Assembly: GCA_002787535.1 (NCBI GenBank)
Contig: PCXB01000041.1
Location: 57,100-121,099, forward strand
DNA length: 64,000 nt
Direction: 5' to 3'
Source of the DNA: Deltaproteobacteria bacterium CG11_big_fil_rev_8_21_14_0_20_45_16
Lineage (GTDB): Bacteria; Bdellovibrionota; UBA2394
A program made the position numbers and the translations under genes. Shown here in pieces: positions 29,786 to 39,674 of the stretch; the first letter of the stretch is position 1, and every line of letters begins with the position of its first letter. The notes under the pieces were generated by a model, which was not told the DNA's origin, searched no databases, and worked only from the letters and a program-made list of their open reading frames with translations.

Positions 29786-29930
29786 AAATTTCCCCTCCAC
29801 TGTTCAATCTACAGGGAAGGCCCTAGTCTGCGTCATCAGTTTTTTGGCTAACTTAGGTCGAATTTGATAACGCAGCGCGTTGATTTGAGATATATGTTGA
29901 TCAAAATTTTTAGCGTAAGAGGAAGTTTAA

Positions 29931-30347
29931 ATGAGTACTGAATGGCCCGAGTCAGCAAAGTCCTTACTAGAGAAGCGATATGAATGTTTCACCAAGGGAG
30001 ATGTCGATTTTATTTTAGAGTCCCACCATCCCGAAACAAAGGAACAGATTCAGCGTCAGGCCGTTGAAGAGTGGAGCAAGAATTCTAAATGGCATGGCCT
30101 CAAAGTAGATTCTGTCGATGAAAAATCCGATAAGACCGTTATCGATTTTACAGTAATTTATGAACGGGATTTCGAGAAACGCTTTCATCGCGAAATTGCC
30201 GAGTTCAAAAAGCATGAGGGAAAATGGTTTTATTTTGATTCAAGTTTTCCCAAACCTGAGACAATTCGGAATGATCAGAAAATAGGACGCAATGATCCTT
30301 GCACTTGTGGTTCAGGGAAAAAATTTAAAAAATGTCATGGAGCTTGA
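29931..30347 (+). CDS. YchJ-like NTF2 fold + SEC-C motif protein
   Basis: C-terminal [21 protein letters not shown] (SEC-C); N-terminal YchJ-like region. Confidence 0.82.
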   Translation: MSTEWPESAKSLLEKRYECFTKGDVDFILESHHPETKEQIQRQAVEEWSKNSKWHGLKVDSVDEKSDKTVIDFTVIYERDFEKRFHREIAEFKKHEGKWFYFDSSFPKPETIRNDQKIGRNDPCTCGSGKKFKKCHGA

Positions 30348-30473
30348 TTGGGACAAAATCTAACGCGCTTTGGCAGTTCTTTTCTGCTCTTCTTTAAATC
30401 AGTTTCCAAGCTTGAAGCAATCTAACGCATAGCTCCAGACTTAAGAAGACTGACCATTATCCGATGGGTAACT

Positions 30474-31538
30474 ATGTTTCTTCCCGTGGGATCCAATCTC
30501 CCGTACTTTCGATTTCCAGTCATTTGCTTTTGCTGGCTAGCTCTTGCGAGTCTGATTTTTTTTGGTTTGAGTATGCATGAGTTGGAGGGGCTCCGAACAG
30601 GAGAACTGACTTCATGGCAAACGACTATGACTTATGCGATGGCGATTGTTCCTGCTGAAGACAATCCCTATTGGAAATTTTTTAGCTATCAACTCTTCCA
30701 TGCTTCGGCGATGCATTTACTTTCAAATATGTGGTACCTCATTGTTTTTGGGTGGATCTTAGAAAACGCGTTGGGTTCTGCAGGATTTTTACTTCTAAGT
30801 CTTTTGGGCGGAGCTTTTGCCGTAATGCCAGAATTTATTTTTCAAGCGGATCGATCTCTTCCGATCGTCGGGGCTTCTGGGTCGGTGGCTGTAATGATGG
30901 GAGCGGCGATGGCGATGTTTCCCCGAGCTAAGATTCGATTACTATTCTTGCTCATTCCGCTACCGAACACGCCCGCGAGTTTTTTTGTACCTCTTCGCTA
31001 CTTGATTTACTTCTGGCTACTTATGCAGGCTTCCGGCTTGGCGATGCATGTTTGGTTGGAGCCCAAACCGGTAGCCTATGCGACCCATTTAGCAGGCTTT
31101 GGTTTCGGTTTGCTCGTCGGGTTGGGGATTTATCTTTATAGGTTTCGCAAACGGAATTTTTTTGATGTTGATCTTAGTGGAAGAGAGCTGCGAGATTTCT
31201 ACAGAAGTTGCGAATCGTTAAAAGCTCAAAAGTTTGAAGAGGCAGGAAGACTTATTCGGAAGATTAGTGAGGCCAATCCCTGGCTTGTTCAGTTGCAATT
31301 TCAGCTCACAGAATTGGCTTTGAAGTTCGAACAAAAGGAGCTGGCCGAGCAGGTTTGGAGAACGAGCCTCCCCGCCATTCTGGCGTTCAAAAAAGCTCGA
31401 GAGGCAGATTCCATTTTGAGGACATTTTTGACAGAATTTGGGGAGCTTCCAAGGCTTGAACTTCAGGAGCGGGTCCGTTTGGACGAAATCTTGAGCAAAG
31501 CGCGTTATCCCAAGCTGGAAGGCAGTCGCCAGGCCTGA
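30474..31538 (+). CDS. Rhomboid-family intramembrane serine protease with C-terminal cytosolic extension
   Basis: HASAMHLLSNMWYLIVFG, VGASGSVAVMMGA (GxSG), ATHLAGFGFGLLVGLG; about 110-aa helical extension. Confidence 0.88.
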   Translation: MFLPVGSNLPYFRFPVICFCWLALASLIFFGLSMHELEGLRTGELTSWQTTMTYAMAIVPAEDNPYWKFFSYQLFHASAMHLLSNMWYLIVFGWILENALGSAGFLLLSLLGGAFAVMPEFIFQADRSLPIVGASGSVAVMMGAAMAMFPRAKIRLLFLLIPLPNTPASFFVPLRYLIYFWLLMQASGLAMHVWLEPKPVAYATHLAGFGFGLLVGLGIYLYRFRKRNFFDVDLSGRELRDFYRSCESLKAQKFEEAGRLIRKISEANPWLVQLQFQLTELALKFEQKELAEQVWRTSLPAILAFKKAREADSILRTFLTEFGELPRLELQERVRLDEILSKARYPKLEGSRQA

Positions 31539-31565
31539 GCTTCTCAGGTAAAATATTAAAATCAC

Positions 31566-34079
31566 ATGAGTTCTCAGCTGAAACAATATCTGGGGCGCCA
31601 AAAGAAGCGCTTGGAATTCTATGCTGCCTTAAGGTTGTTGGGTTGGCTGTTATTAACCGGAGCCGTTAGCTATCAGCTGCTTGAGAATCTTGAATTTTAT
31701 TCGATTTATATAAAGGCCGCCCATTCATTGAGCGTGATTTGGCCGTCGTTAAAGATTGGGATCGTTTCAATTATTGCTGGGTTAGTTTTGTGGCGGGCAA
31801 GAAAAACTCTTTTTTCGTCTGATTTAATGGGAGCAGCTTCGCGTATCGAAGAGGAATCAGATTATTTTGAGAGTCAGAAACAATTTAAAACTGAGCTTAC
31901 GACAGCTGCGGCCTTTCTTTTAAAATCTGAATCGGTGATGGCGGAGTTTGAGAAAGCGCATATCGATATTTGGTCAAAGCGGTTGGGCGCGTATTTTGTT
32001 GAGATTCGCCCCCGCGTTTTGGACGTTGGGGTTCTTATTGTTGGAGCTTTAAGTCTTTTGGCGGTTAGTTCAGTAACCGGACAAAGAGTCTATCATCTAC
32101 CAGGTCGTGTCGAGGCGTGGAGTATGAGCTCCTACGAGGAGAGACTTCCGTATGCTGAGGCAGATTGGACGCATAAGTCTGGAAGCTTAAATGTCGTTAG
32201 CGGTTCCAAGATTCGCTTTACCGCTCCTGACTTTGGAATTTGGCAAAGCTTTTTTTATGTTCAAGAGGAAGGTGGCCCTTGGACCTATAAAATTTGTAAT
32301 GAATATTGTGAATGGGAAGTTGAAAAAAATGCTCAGTACGCGGTGGGCAGTCTCTGGCATCGCTCCGCAAAGTTTCCTCTGCTTGCGATACCCGACGAAG
32401 CGCCCAAGGCAGTATTGTTCGTCCTCGAGGGCGACGAACTCATTCCGAGTGCCGTTGTTAAAGTTGAAAATAAAAAGTCACTAAACATCCAACTTTTGGC
32501 GTCGGACGATATTCGGCTTCGGTCTTTTAGACTTTTGCATCGCTTTGAGGAAGCCGACGAAGTTTTGTCAGAATCAGAGGTTCATTCTAAACATTTTCGC
32601 ATGGATTATTTGTTGAGTATGGAAGAATGGAAGGGCGGTAAGCATGAAATTATTCTAAAGGTTAAAGACGATCGCCTGGAGACGGAATCCTTACCGCTAA
32701 CTGTGTATTATGCTGACGAAGAATTTATGCGCGAGCAGAGGATTCAGAATTTGAGGGCGCTTGTAGACGAATGGGTTCATATATTGGGTGATTTGATAGA
32801 GACGAACGAGGATCAAAGAATTTTTTCGGAGCTTCCTGCTCGATTGAAATCTCTCAGCTACTCGGAAGATATGGGCGAAGGATTGATCGCGGTATATGTT
32901 GAAGAACTCAAACGTTTGTCTCAGCGGATCGAGAATGAGCTGATTGAATCTGGTCGAATGAGTTTGCTTCCGGAATTGATTAAAGAAACAGAAAAACAGA
33001 TTTTGTATGGGCTTTCTTTGATCTTTCGAGAAAAGGCTGGAGACCTTCAGTCAAGCACGCAAGGCCTGGATGAAAGTCGAAAGAGTCTTGGAGACCTCAT
33101 TCAGAAGTTGCGAGATGGAAAAGAAAAATTAAGCTCCGAAAAGATTCAAAAGGCCTTTGAAGATCTACTATCTAAGATTGAAGATTTGCAAAATAAAATC
33201 AAAAATTTACCCCAAGGTCCCCAGGACGAAATGCTCAATCGAGAGGCTTTAGACGAACAGTTAAGCGAGAGTGAGGCCTTAGAAGAGCGGATTGCTGAAA
33301 TCCAGGAGATGATTGCAAATGGACAAGAGGAAAAGGCAATCAAGGAGCTTGAGTCTTTAATGAATCAATTGGGAATTCTTTCTAAAGAGGTGGAGCGTTC
33401 CATGGATCAATGGCAAGAGAACTTTGATCAAGGTGCGATGCAAGCATCGGAGAAGTTTCAGAACTCATTAAAAGAAATACGTGAGCAGCAGGAAGCACTT
33501 GCTGAAAAAACAGAGTCTTTGAAGAACAAACAGCAAAACCTCGAGGCAAAGAGCCAGGAGGATTGGAAGCCAATGGATGAAAAGGATAAAGAAGGATTGG
33601 ATAAAGAATTCCAAGAGATTTCTAAGGAGCAATCAAAATTACAGGACAAATTTCAGAAGATAACAGAGAGTTTTGATAAGGCCGTGCAGGGCTCAGATTG
33701 GGAGCAAGTTTTCAGATCTCAGGAGGCAAAGGATACCGAGACGCGAATTTTAGATCGGATGGGTGAGGCGACAGAAAAGTTAAACGAGCAACGGGCTCAC
33801 GATTCGCTAACTTCCGAGCAGGAAGCCGTCGATCTCTTGAAAAAGGCTGAGAGCAATCAACAGAAAATGCGTGAGCAAGTTCAGAAACAAAGTGAGATGC
33901 AAATGGGCGCCGGTGGATCGCGCTCGAGGGACGTGCACGAAGAAATTGAGCTTCTTGATTCCGAAGGACGCGGTCAAAAAGAAAGACGACAAAAAATTAT
34001 GAACTCCTTAAGGCAAAAAGTGGAAGATCGATTCCAGGGTAGTCATGAGCGTTATTTTGAGGATTTGTTACAGCGATGA
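31566..34079 (+). CDS. DUF4175-like membrane/coiled-coil protein
   Basis: N-terminal TM segments, central beta-rich region, long Glu/Lys/Gln-rich coiled coil. Confidence 0.55.
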   Translation: MSSQLKQYLGRQKKRLEFYAALRLLGWLLLTGAVSYQLLENLEFYSIYIKAAHSLSVIWPSLKIGIVSIIAGLVLWRARKTLFSSDLMGAASRIEEESDYFESQKQFKTELTTAAAFLLKSESVMAEFEKAHIDIWSKRLGAYFVEIRPRVLDVGVLIVGALSLLAVSSVTGQRVYHLPGRVEAWSMSSYEERLPYAEADWTHKSGSLNVVSGSKIRFTAPDFGIWQSFFYVQEEGGPWTYKICNEYCEWEVEKNAQYAVGSLWHRSAKFPLLAIPDEAPKAVLFVLEGDELIPSAVVKVENKKSLNIQLLASDDIRLRSFRLLHRFEEADEVLSESEVHSKHFRMDYLLSMEEWKGGKHEIILKVKDDRLETESLPLTVYYADEEFMREQRIQNLRALVDEWVHILGDLIETNEDQRIFSELPARLKSLSYSEDMGEGLIAVYVEELKRLSQRIENELIESGRMSLLPELIKETEKQILYGLSLIFREKAGDLQSSTQGLDESRKSLGDLIQKLRDGKEKLSSEKIQKAFEDLLSKIEDLQNKIKNLPQGPQDEMLNREALDEQLSESEALEERIAEIQEMIANGQEEKAIKELESLMNQLGILSKEVERSMDQWQENFDQGAMQASEKFQNSLKEIREQQEALAEKTESLKNKQQNLEAKSQEDWKPMDEKDKEGLDKEFQEISKEQSKLQDKFQKITESFDKAVQGSDWEQVFRSQEAKDTETRILDRMGEATEKLNEQRAHDSLTSEQEAVDLLKKAESNQQKMREQVQKQSEMQMGAGGSRSRDVHEEIELLDSEGRGQKERRQKIMNSLRQKVEDRFQGSHERYFEDLLQR

Positions 34080-35380
34080 GATATGTTGTGGTGGCCTCTC
34101 TTTTTTTTAGTGCGGCAGTCGAAGCCCAAGAGTTTGGATCGCTTCAAAAGTATGCAGAGTATTTTGGAAATTCTTCATTCGGTCCTGTCCAAACGAAGGA
34201 GAGCACTCATTTCAAAGTAAGTTGGGTTCATCCACGAGATGGTCTGATTGCCAAAAGACTACTAGAGTATATGGAGGCTGCCCGCGAAAGTCTTAAATCG
34301 AAATTTTCTATGGCCATGAGTGAAACAAGAAAAGCTCCTATCGAAATCTATCCAAACCTGAAGTCCTTTTCCGAGGTGTCTCAACTTGCGCTTTCGCGCT
34401 TTCGCGCGACTGGCACGATTGCGCTTACTCTGGACCAGAGATTGATGATTCTATCACCACGTAATTTGGCTGGGGGTTATTCCTGGGCGGAAACCGTTGT
34501 TCATGAATATGCACACTATATGATTCGAGAAATCACCGCCTCCTATATACCTATTTGGCTGCATGAGGGAGTGGCTCAGCTGTTTCAGGAGTATCCTCGA
34601 AACCTCGTTGCCAAGCTGAAACCCTCTCAATGGGGTCTTTTTAAAAAACGACGTAAGGCTCATTCTTTATTGAGCCTGAAAACGCTTCAAGAACCTTTTC
34701 CATATCGAGAGACTCCAGAAGAAGCGGAGCTGGCGTATATTCAAGCTCTTTTATTTGTTCAATGGCTGGATCAAAAGTGTGGGGCCGTCAATTTGATTGT
34801 TACGGCGAAGAAAATGAAAAGTATTGAAAAAGCTTTAGGAAGTTGTAGTGGTATGAGCTACGAAAGCTTGGAGAGCAGTTTCGTACCAAAGATCATGGAT
34901 AATGTTAGCGTACCGACAAGTTCGGATGTTGAGTTTTATGCCCGCAGCTTTGATCAATCAGATCCGATGGAGTTCGAAGGTCGAAAGGCAGATAAAACGG
35001 CACAGAATTTAGCGCAATTATCTGAAGAGCTCTTCAATCAAGGTCGGTACCGTGCTTCGGGAATAGAAATGAACAAGGCCTTGCAGGCCACTGTTGTCAG
35101 CCCGCCAAGCTGGAGACGTCATCTGGCACTGAGCCTTAACAAATCAGGTCAAGCAAAAAAGACAAAAGAAGTTTTAGAGGCCCTGCTTAAGGACTACCCA
35201 ACCGATGCGGCAGCTTGGATGTTGATGGGAGAGTTAGATCTTAAGAAGCAAGATGAGAAGGCGGCCTATTTGGCCTTTCTTGAAGCCTTTTATCAAAATC
35301 CATTCCTGGAAGGTCTAGAATCCAGCATGGGCCAGCTCTCTCAAAAGTATCCCGATTTCGAGAAGATCATTATTCCGTGA
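34076..35380 (+). CDS. Peptidase MA-like (HExxH) protein with TPR-like C-terminus
   Basis: Signal peptide; AETVVHEYAHYMIREITASYIPIWLHEGVAQLFQ; C-terminal TPR repeats. Confidence 0.78.
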   Translation: MRYVVVASLFFSAAVEAQEFGSLQKYAEYFGNSSFGPVQTKESTHFKVSWVHPRDGLIAKRLLEYMEAARESLKSKFSMAMSETRKAPIEIYPNLKSFSEVSQLALSRFRATGTIALTLDQRLMILSPRNLAGGYSWAETVVHEYAHYMIREITASYIPIWLHEGVAQLFQEYPRNLVAKLKPSQWGLFKKRRKAHSLLSLKTLQEPFPYRETPEEAELAYIQALLFVQWLDQKCGAVNLIVTAKKMKSIEKALGSCSGMSYESLESSFVPKIMDNVSVPTSSDVEFYARSFDQSDPMEFEGRKADKTAQNLAQLSEELFNQGRYRASGIEMNKALQATVVSPPSWRRHLALSLNKSGQAKKTKEVLEALLKDYPTDAAAWMLMGELDLKKQDEKAAYLAFLEAFYQNPFLEGLESSMGQLSQKYPDFEKIIIP

Positions 35381-35442
35381 CACTTCGCGGAACTGATCTT
35401 TCGAAATAGATTTTTGGATCAATCTCCACGAAAATAGAACTT

Positions 35443-36426
35443 ATGAATTCAGGATCTCAGAGCGACTTAAAGTTACAGAATCAATGCGTAGAAAGTTTTT
35501 CAAAAGTTCGAGAGTCCATGCATCAGCGAATCGTTGGGATGGATAGAGTCATCGATGCGCTATTCTGGACTCTCCTGGGTAGGGGGCATGCTTTATTTAT
35601 TGGAGTTCCTGGTTTGGCTAAGACTTTGTTGATTTCGACTCTTTCGGAGTTAGTTGGCCTCAAGTTCAATAGAATTCAATTTACGCCGGACATGATGCCG
35701 AGCGATTTAATTGGATCTGAAATTTTGGAAGAAGACAAGTCAACCGGTAGGCGTAGTTTTCAATTCAGAAAAGGTCCAATTTTCTGTCAGTTACTTTTGG
35801 CGGATGAGATCAACCGAACGCCACCCAAAACTCAATCTGCACTTCTGCAAGCCATGCAAGAGAATCGCGTCAGCTATGCGGGTCAAAATTATGATTTTGA
35901 TTTGCCCTTCGCCGTTTTTGCGACTCAAAATCCCATCGAGTCTGAAGGAACCTATCCTTTGCCTGAAGCTCAGTTGGATAGATTTTTATTTTCTATTCCG
36001 ATTCATTATCCTTCCAAGGAAGATGAAATGGATATTGTTCGCAGAACCAACTTGGGTTTTGATAAGCCTCTTGAGGCTGTGCTTTCTGCTGCGGAGTTGT
36101 TGAGTTATCAAGATCTTGTGCGACGAGTGCCTATTGAGGAGACCTTGATCAGTCTTGTTGTCGAAATTGTCCGGAAAACTCGTCCAGGCGAATCTATGCC
36201 TGAGAGTTTGAGGGAGCAAATACGGTTTGGGGCGGGTCCCCGTGCCTCGCAGGCCCTGGCGCTTGGCGCGAAAGCTCGAGCACTCTTGTCGGGTCGGTTT
36301 GCTGTTCGAGAGGAAGATGTCATCAGTGTGGCGCCTTATGTTCTCGAGCATAGGGTAGTCTTAAGGCGACTAAGACAGAAGGATGCCTCGTCGGTGATTG
36401 AATCTTTATTATCAGCAGGCGTGTAG
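35443..36426 (+). CDS. moxR: MoxR-family AAA+ ATPase
   Basis: GVPGLAKTLLISTL, RIQFTPDMMPSDLIGSEIL, LLADEINRTPPKTQSALLQAMQE, FATQNPIESEGTYPLPEAQLDRFLF. Confidence 0.95.
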   Translation: MNSGSQSDLKLQNQCVESFSKVRESMHQRIVGMDRVIDALFWTLLGRGHALFIGVPGLAKTLLISTLSELVGLKFNRIQFTPDMMPSDLIGSEILEEDKSTGRRSFQFRKGPIFCQLLLADEINRTPPKTQSALLQAMQENRVSYAGQNYDFDLPFAVFATQNPIESEGTYPLPEAQLDRFLFSIPIHYPSKEDEMDIVRRTNLGFDKPLEAVLSAAELLSYQDLVRRVPIEETLISLVVEIVRKTRPGESMPESLREQIRFGAGPRASQALALGAKARALLSGRFAVREEDVISVAPYVLEHRVVLRRLRQKDASSVIESLLSAGV

Positions 36427-36428
36427 GG

Positions 36429-37229
36429 ATGAGCCTTCGTTTTAACGAGGCCGACCTTATTGAATTTGCAAAAACCGTCGAGCTAATAGCCAGCAAAATT
36501 TTGGATGGTCTACATGAATCTCGGCGCGGGGGAGAGGGGCTCGAATTTCATAGTTCCTTACCCTATGCCGAGGGAGAGGATGTCAGGCGGATCGATTGGA
36601 AGCGTATGGCTTCTAGTGATCGAGTTTATGTGAGAAAGTTTGATCGAGAAGAAAAGACAGCTTGGTCGATTCTTTTGGATTCATCTCCTAGCATGGCTTA
36701 TGGAGAGAAAAAACTTCAAAGCCGGCTGTGGGTGGCGGTAATTGGTTTTTTGGCAAAATGTTGGGGTGATAAATTTCGCGTTCTTCCCGAGGACTATCAG
36801 CCACTGGATGAAGTATTTGAAGGCTTGCTTCAGTCGAAACTGGGAATTCCACCGGAGGCCTTTGATCAGATTGAGCCGGAGCCGGAATCGAGACTTCTTG
36901 TGATTTCCGATTTTTTTCAAGATTCGTCCTTTTTGGAAAATTGCCTTGAGACATGGCATGAACATTATAAAGAGATTCACTTTATTCAGATCTTGGATCC
37001 CAAGGAGAAATTCTTTGATTTTAAGGACGTCATTCGATTTGAAGATATGGAGTCAAGCGCGCGCCTTGTGCTTGACTCGGGAGTTGTCAAAAAACGCTAT
37101 CAGGCTGAATTTGAGCATCACCAAAACGAAGTTCGTCGTCTTCTGAGTCAAAATGGAGTATTTTTTGAATCGGTTTCCGGTATGCAAGCCATTGAATTAC
37201 AGATTCAAGGATTTTTTGAAAGCCTGTGA
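36429..37229 (+). CDS. DUF58-domain protein
   Basis: HESRRGGEGLEFHSSLPYAEGEDVRRIDWKRMASSDRVYVRKFDREEKTAWSILLDSSPSM. Confidence 0.93.
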   Translation: MSLRFNEADLIEFAKTVELIASKILDGLHESRRGGEGLEFHSSLPYAEGEDVRRIDWKRMASSDRVYVRKFDREEKTAWSILLDSSPSMAYGEKKLQSRLWVAVIGFLAKCWGDKFRVLPEDYQPLDEVFEGLLQSKLGIPPEAFDQIEPEPESRLLVISDFFQDSSFLENCLETWHEHYKEIHFIQILDPKEKFFDFKDVIRFEDMESSARLVLDSGVVKKRYQAEFEHHQNEVRRLLSQNGVFFESVSGMQAIELQIQGFFESL

Positions 37230-39673
37230 GTTTTTTTGCGATCACATTTCTGTGGACTGGTATATTCATAGGGATCCCGATTCTCATAGCATTTTGGAAT
37301 CGAAAAAAAATACGCAAAGAGAAATTTGGCGGCTACTTTTTACTGAGAAAGCTTGCTGAGAGCACAAAGAGACGAATTCAAATCCTTCAGATTTTAAAGC
37401 TGCTCAATCGAATTCTTCTATTCCTTCTAATTATTTTCTGTTTTGCAGAACCCTTGGTAACGAGAGAGCGGTTTAGCGGCGCGGGCGAGGGTTTTGCTCT
37501 CATTTTGGATGTTGGACGCGCCATGCAGGGCGCAGGTCCCGGGGGCAGCTTGATTGAACAACAAAGAAGAAAATTTATAGAGATATTATCCGGCATGCCT
37601 TCGGAAGCCCAAGGCTTGATCCTATTTGCCTCTGATCGTTGTGAGACTTTAAGTTTGGCTGAAGGTCGCGTAACAGCTTCTTCAGAAGACTGGCTTGATT
37701 TTCTACGACCAGAGAGAATCGCTTATACCAATGAGCTGACAACGATTAGCGGGTTGAGTCAGTGTCGACAGCGAGCCAAGCAGATCTTTTCTGATCGCAA
37801 TGTTTTTGTGGGGTTTATTTCGGCATTGCCAGACAGTCTTGACAAGGAGCAACTGTCAAAAATGAATTTGAATATTTTTGCTTTAGAAGCTGAGCCGGTG
37901 CGTACTGTCGATTCGGTGGAGTTGACACAGGAAATTCAGCAGAATAGTGTTCGAGTTTTTTCTGATAAGGCCGCTGATCGTGATTGGAACGTGATTCAGC
38001 AAACGGGTCTCGTCGAAAAGCTGGGTAAAGTTGGGCGGGGTGTAGATCTTTTGCCCAGCAAGGGGAGTTGGTTGTGGATTAATCATGAGGAAAAACTAGA
38101 CCCATGGGTTGGACAAGACTTTATTAGACTGCAATCGTTGGCAGCCAAGAGAATTACGCTTTGGAGTGAAAAAGAATCGGAGGGCTATCTTTCTTTGTTG
38201 GCAGCGCTGCGAAGCCATTCTGAAATTCAAGTCGTACGTCAAATAGGGAGTCATCCTGTGGGGGAGGCCGTCATTATCTATGGAACGTATACGGGAAGTT
38301 TTGATGGGATGCCTTACGTTTGGGTGTTCGGCTCTCCAAACTCTGCCAGTGCGTTTAAGATTCGAGATAAAAAGCAGTGGATGGCCTCTGACTTGAGTGG
38401 AGACGTTCGGAAATCATTTTTAATTGAAACCGAGGACGGAGAAATCTTTGTTAAAGCCTACAATCTTTTTGATTTGGATAATTTTGAGGTCATGGAGTCT
38501 TTTGAGGACGGGGCTCCATCACTTCTGGAATATAAAAACTCACAATCCAAAATTTGGGTGACTCCCTTTGATCTCGAAGATCTTACAACGGACCTTGCTT
38601 TGGAGCCGGTTTTTATTCCTTATCTTTATCGACGCCTTGAGAGGTGGTTGACTTCAGATAATTTGGAATCTCATGATGATCTCATGAAGCCCATTTGGCT
38701 TTTGCCGGGACGTGTCAAGCCCTTGGATTCAGTTTTAGCTCGACATGCCTGGCCGGGAATTTATGGAACGGATCAAAGAACTTTGGCCGTAGCGCCCGTA
38801 GCGGCGCCGATGGCGTACCTTCAGATGGAAAACATTGTGCCCTCTGAAAAATCGGAGTTAGAAAAACTTTCCTTGCGAGACAAACTTTTGCCATGGGCCA
38901 TTGTGTCTGCTGCTTTGGAGCTCCTACTTTGCGCTGTTTCGGCCCAGTGGGGACTTCTGCTTTCGCTTATCGTGGCCCTTAGCCTCGTTTCAGGAAATAC
39001 GCTGGAGGCTCAGGATGTAGCGCAGAGGACATCACTTGGAGTCATGCCTGGTACGGATCCGGATCGTTTGCGAGCGCTCAATCAATTTATTCGTGACATG
39101 GAGTCCTTATGTAATTTGGATTTCGCAACGGCTGAAGTTGTGCAGGCCAAAGACTACTGGAAATATGCTTTGATTTTCTCAAGTTCGACCGCCGCCTTAC
39201 CAGACTTTTCGGAAGCCGAAGTCGTGAAGATCCGCGATTATTTGGATCGAGGAGGGCTGCTTATTTTTGACGAACCGCTTGCTAGTATCGATACGGTGTT
39301 TGGGCGCTCCGTCGTCGAGCGCTTGAAAAAGATTTTTCCAGGACGCTTTTTAGAAAACATTCCCAAAGATGATGTTTTGTTCAGGACTTTTTATCTGTTG
39401 AATGAGGTTTCTGGACGGAGATTGGCTTCTCCAAATTTGCAGGGAATAAAGATTGACCAGCGTTGGGTCGTCGTCTTTTCGTCCAATGATCTTCTCGGTG
39501 CCGTATTAAAATCAGAAACAGGGGATTATGCCTTGTCCGTCAGTCCCTATGGAATTATGCAAAGGCGATTGGCAAGTCGTCAGCTTCTTAATCTCTTTAT
39601 GTACAGTGTTACAGTTGACTACAAGGATGACGCAATTCATCTACCGCACATTCTACAAAAGAGAGTGAAATAA
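37226..39673 (+). CDS. BatA-like / DUF4159-like membrane protein with degenerate vWA
   Basis: N-terminal BatA double-TM arrangement; FALILDVGRAMQ at the vWA position; C-terminal DUF4159-like region (YALIFSSSTAALPDFSEAEVVKIRDYLDRGGLLIFDEPL). Confidence 0.7.
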   Translation: MSFFAITFLWTGIFIGIPILIAFWNRKKIRKEKFGGYFLLRKLAESTKRRIQILQILKLLNRILLFLLIIFCFAEPLVTRERFSGAGEGFALILDVGRAMQGAGPGGSLIEQQRRKFIEILSGMPSEAQGLILFASDRCETLSLAEGRVTASSEDWLDFLRPERIAYTNELTTISGLSQCRQRAKQIFSDRNVFVGFISALPDSLDKEQLSKMNLNIFALEAEPVRTVDSVELTQEIQQNSVRVFSDKAADRDWNVIQQTGLVEKLGKVGRGVDLLPSKGSWLWINHEEKLDPWVGQDFIRLQSLAAKRITLWSEKESEGYLSLLAALRSHSEIQVVRQIGSHPVGEAVIIYGTYTGSFDGMPYVWVFGSPNSASAFKIRDKKQWMASDLSGDVRKSFLIETEDGEIFVKAYNLFDLDNFEVMESFEDGAPSLLEYKNSQSKIWVTPFDLEDLTTDLALEPVFIPYLYRRLERWLTSDNLESHDDLMKPIWLLPGRVKPLDSVLARHAWPGIYGTDQRTLAVAPVAAPMAYLQMENIVPSEKSELEKLSLRDKLLPWAIVSAALELLLCAVSAQWGLLLSLIVALSLVSGNTLEAQDVAQRTSLGVMPGTDPDRLRALNQFIRDMESLCNLDFATAEVVQAKDYWKYALIFSSSTAALPDFSEAEVVKIRDYLDRGGLLIFDEPLASIDTVFGRSVVERLKKIFPGRFLENIPKDDVLFRTFYLLNEVSGRRLASPNLQGIKIDQRWVVVFSSNDLLGAVLKSETGDYALSVSPYGIMQRRLASRQLLNLFMYSVTVDYKDDAIHLPHILQKRVK

Positions 39674-39674
39674 A

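Noticed and set aside
30357-30427. Repeated 10-mer AATCTAACGC, 61 bp apart, upstream of the rhomboid gene
   Set aside because: Two short copies without symmetry or positional logic; likely chance.
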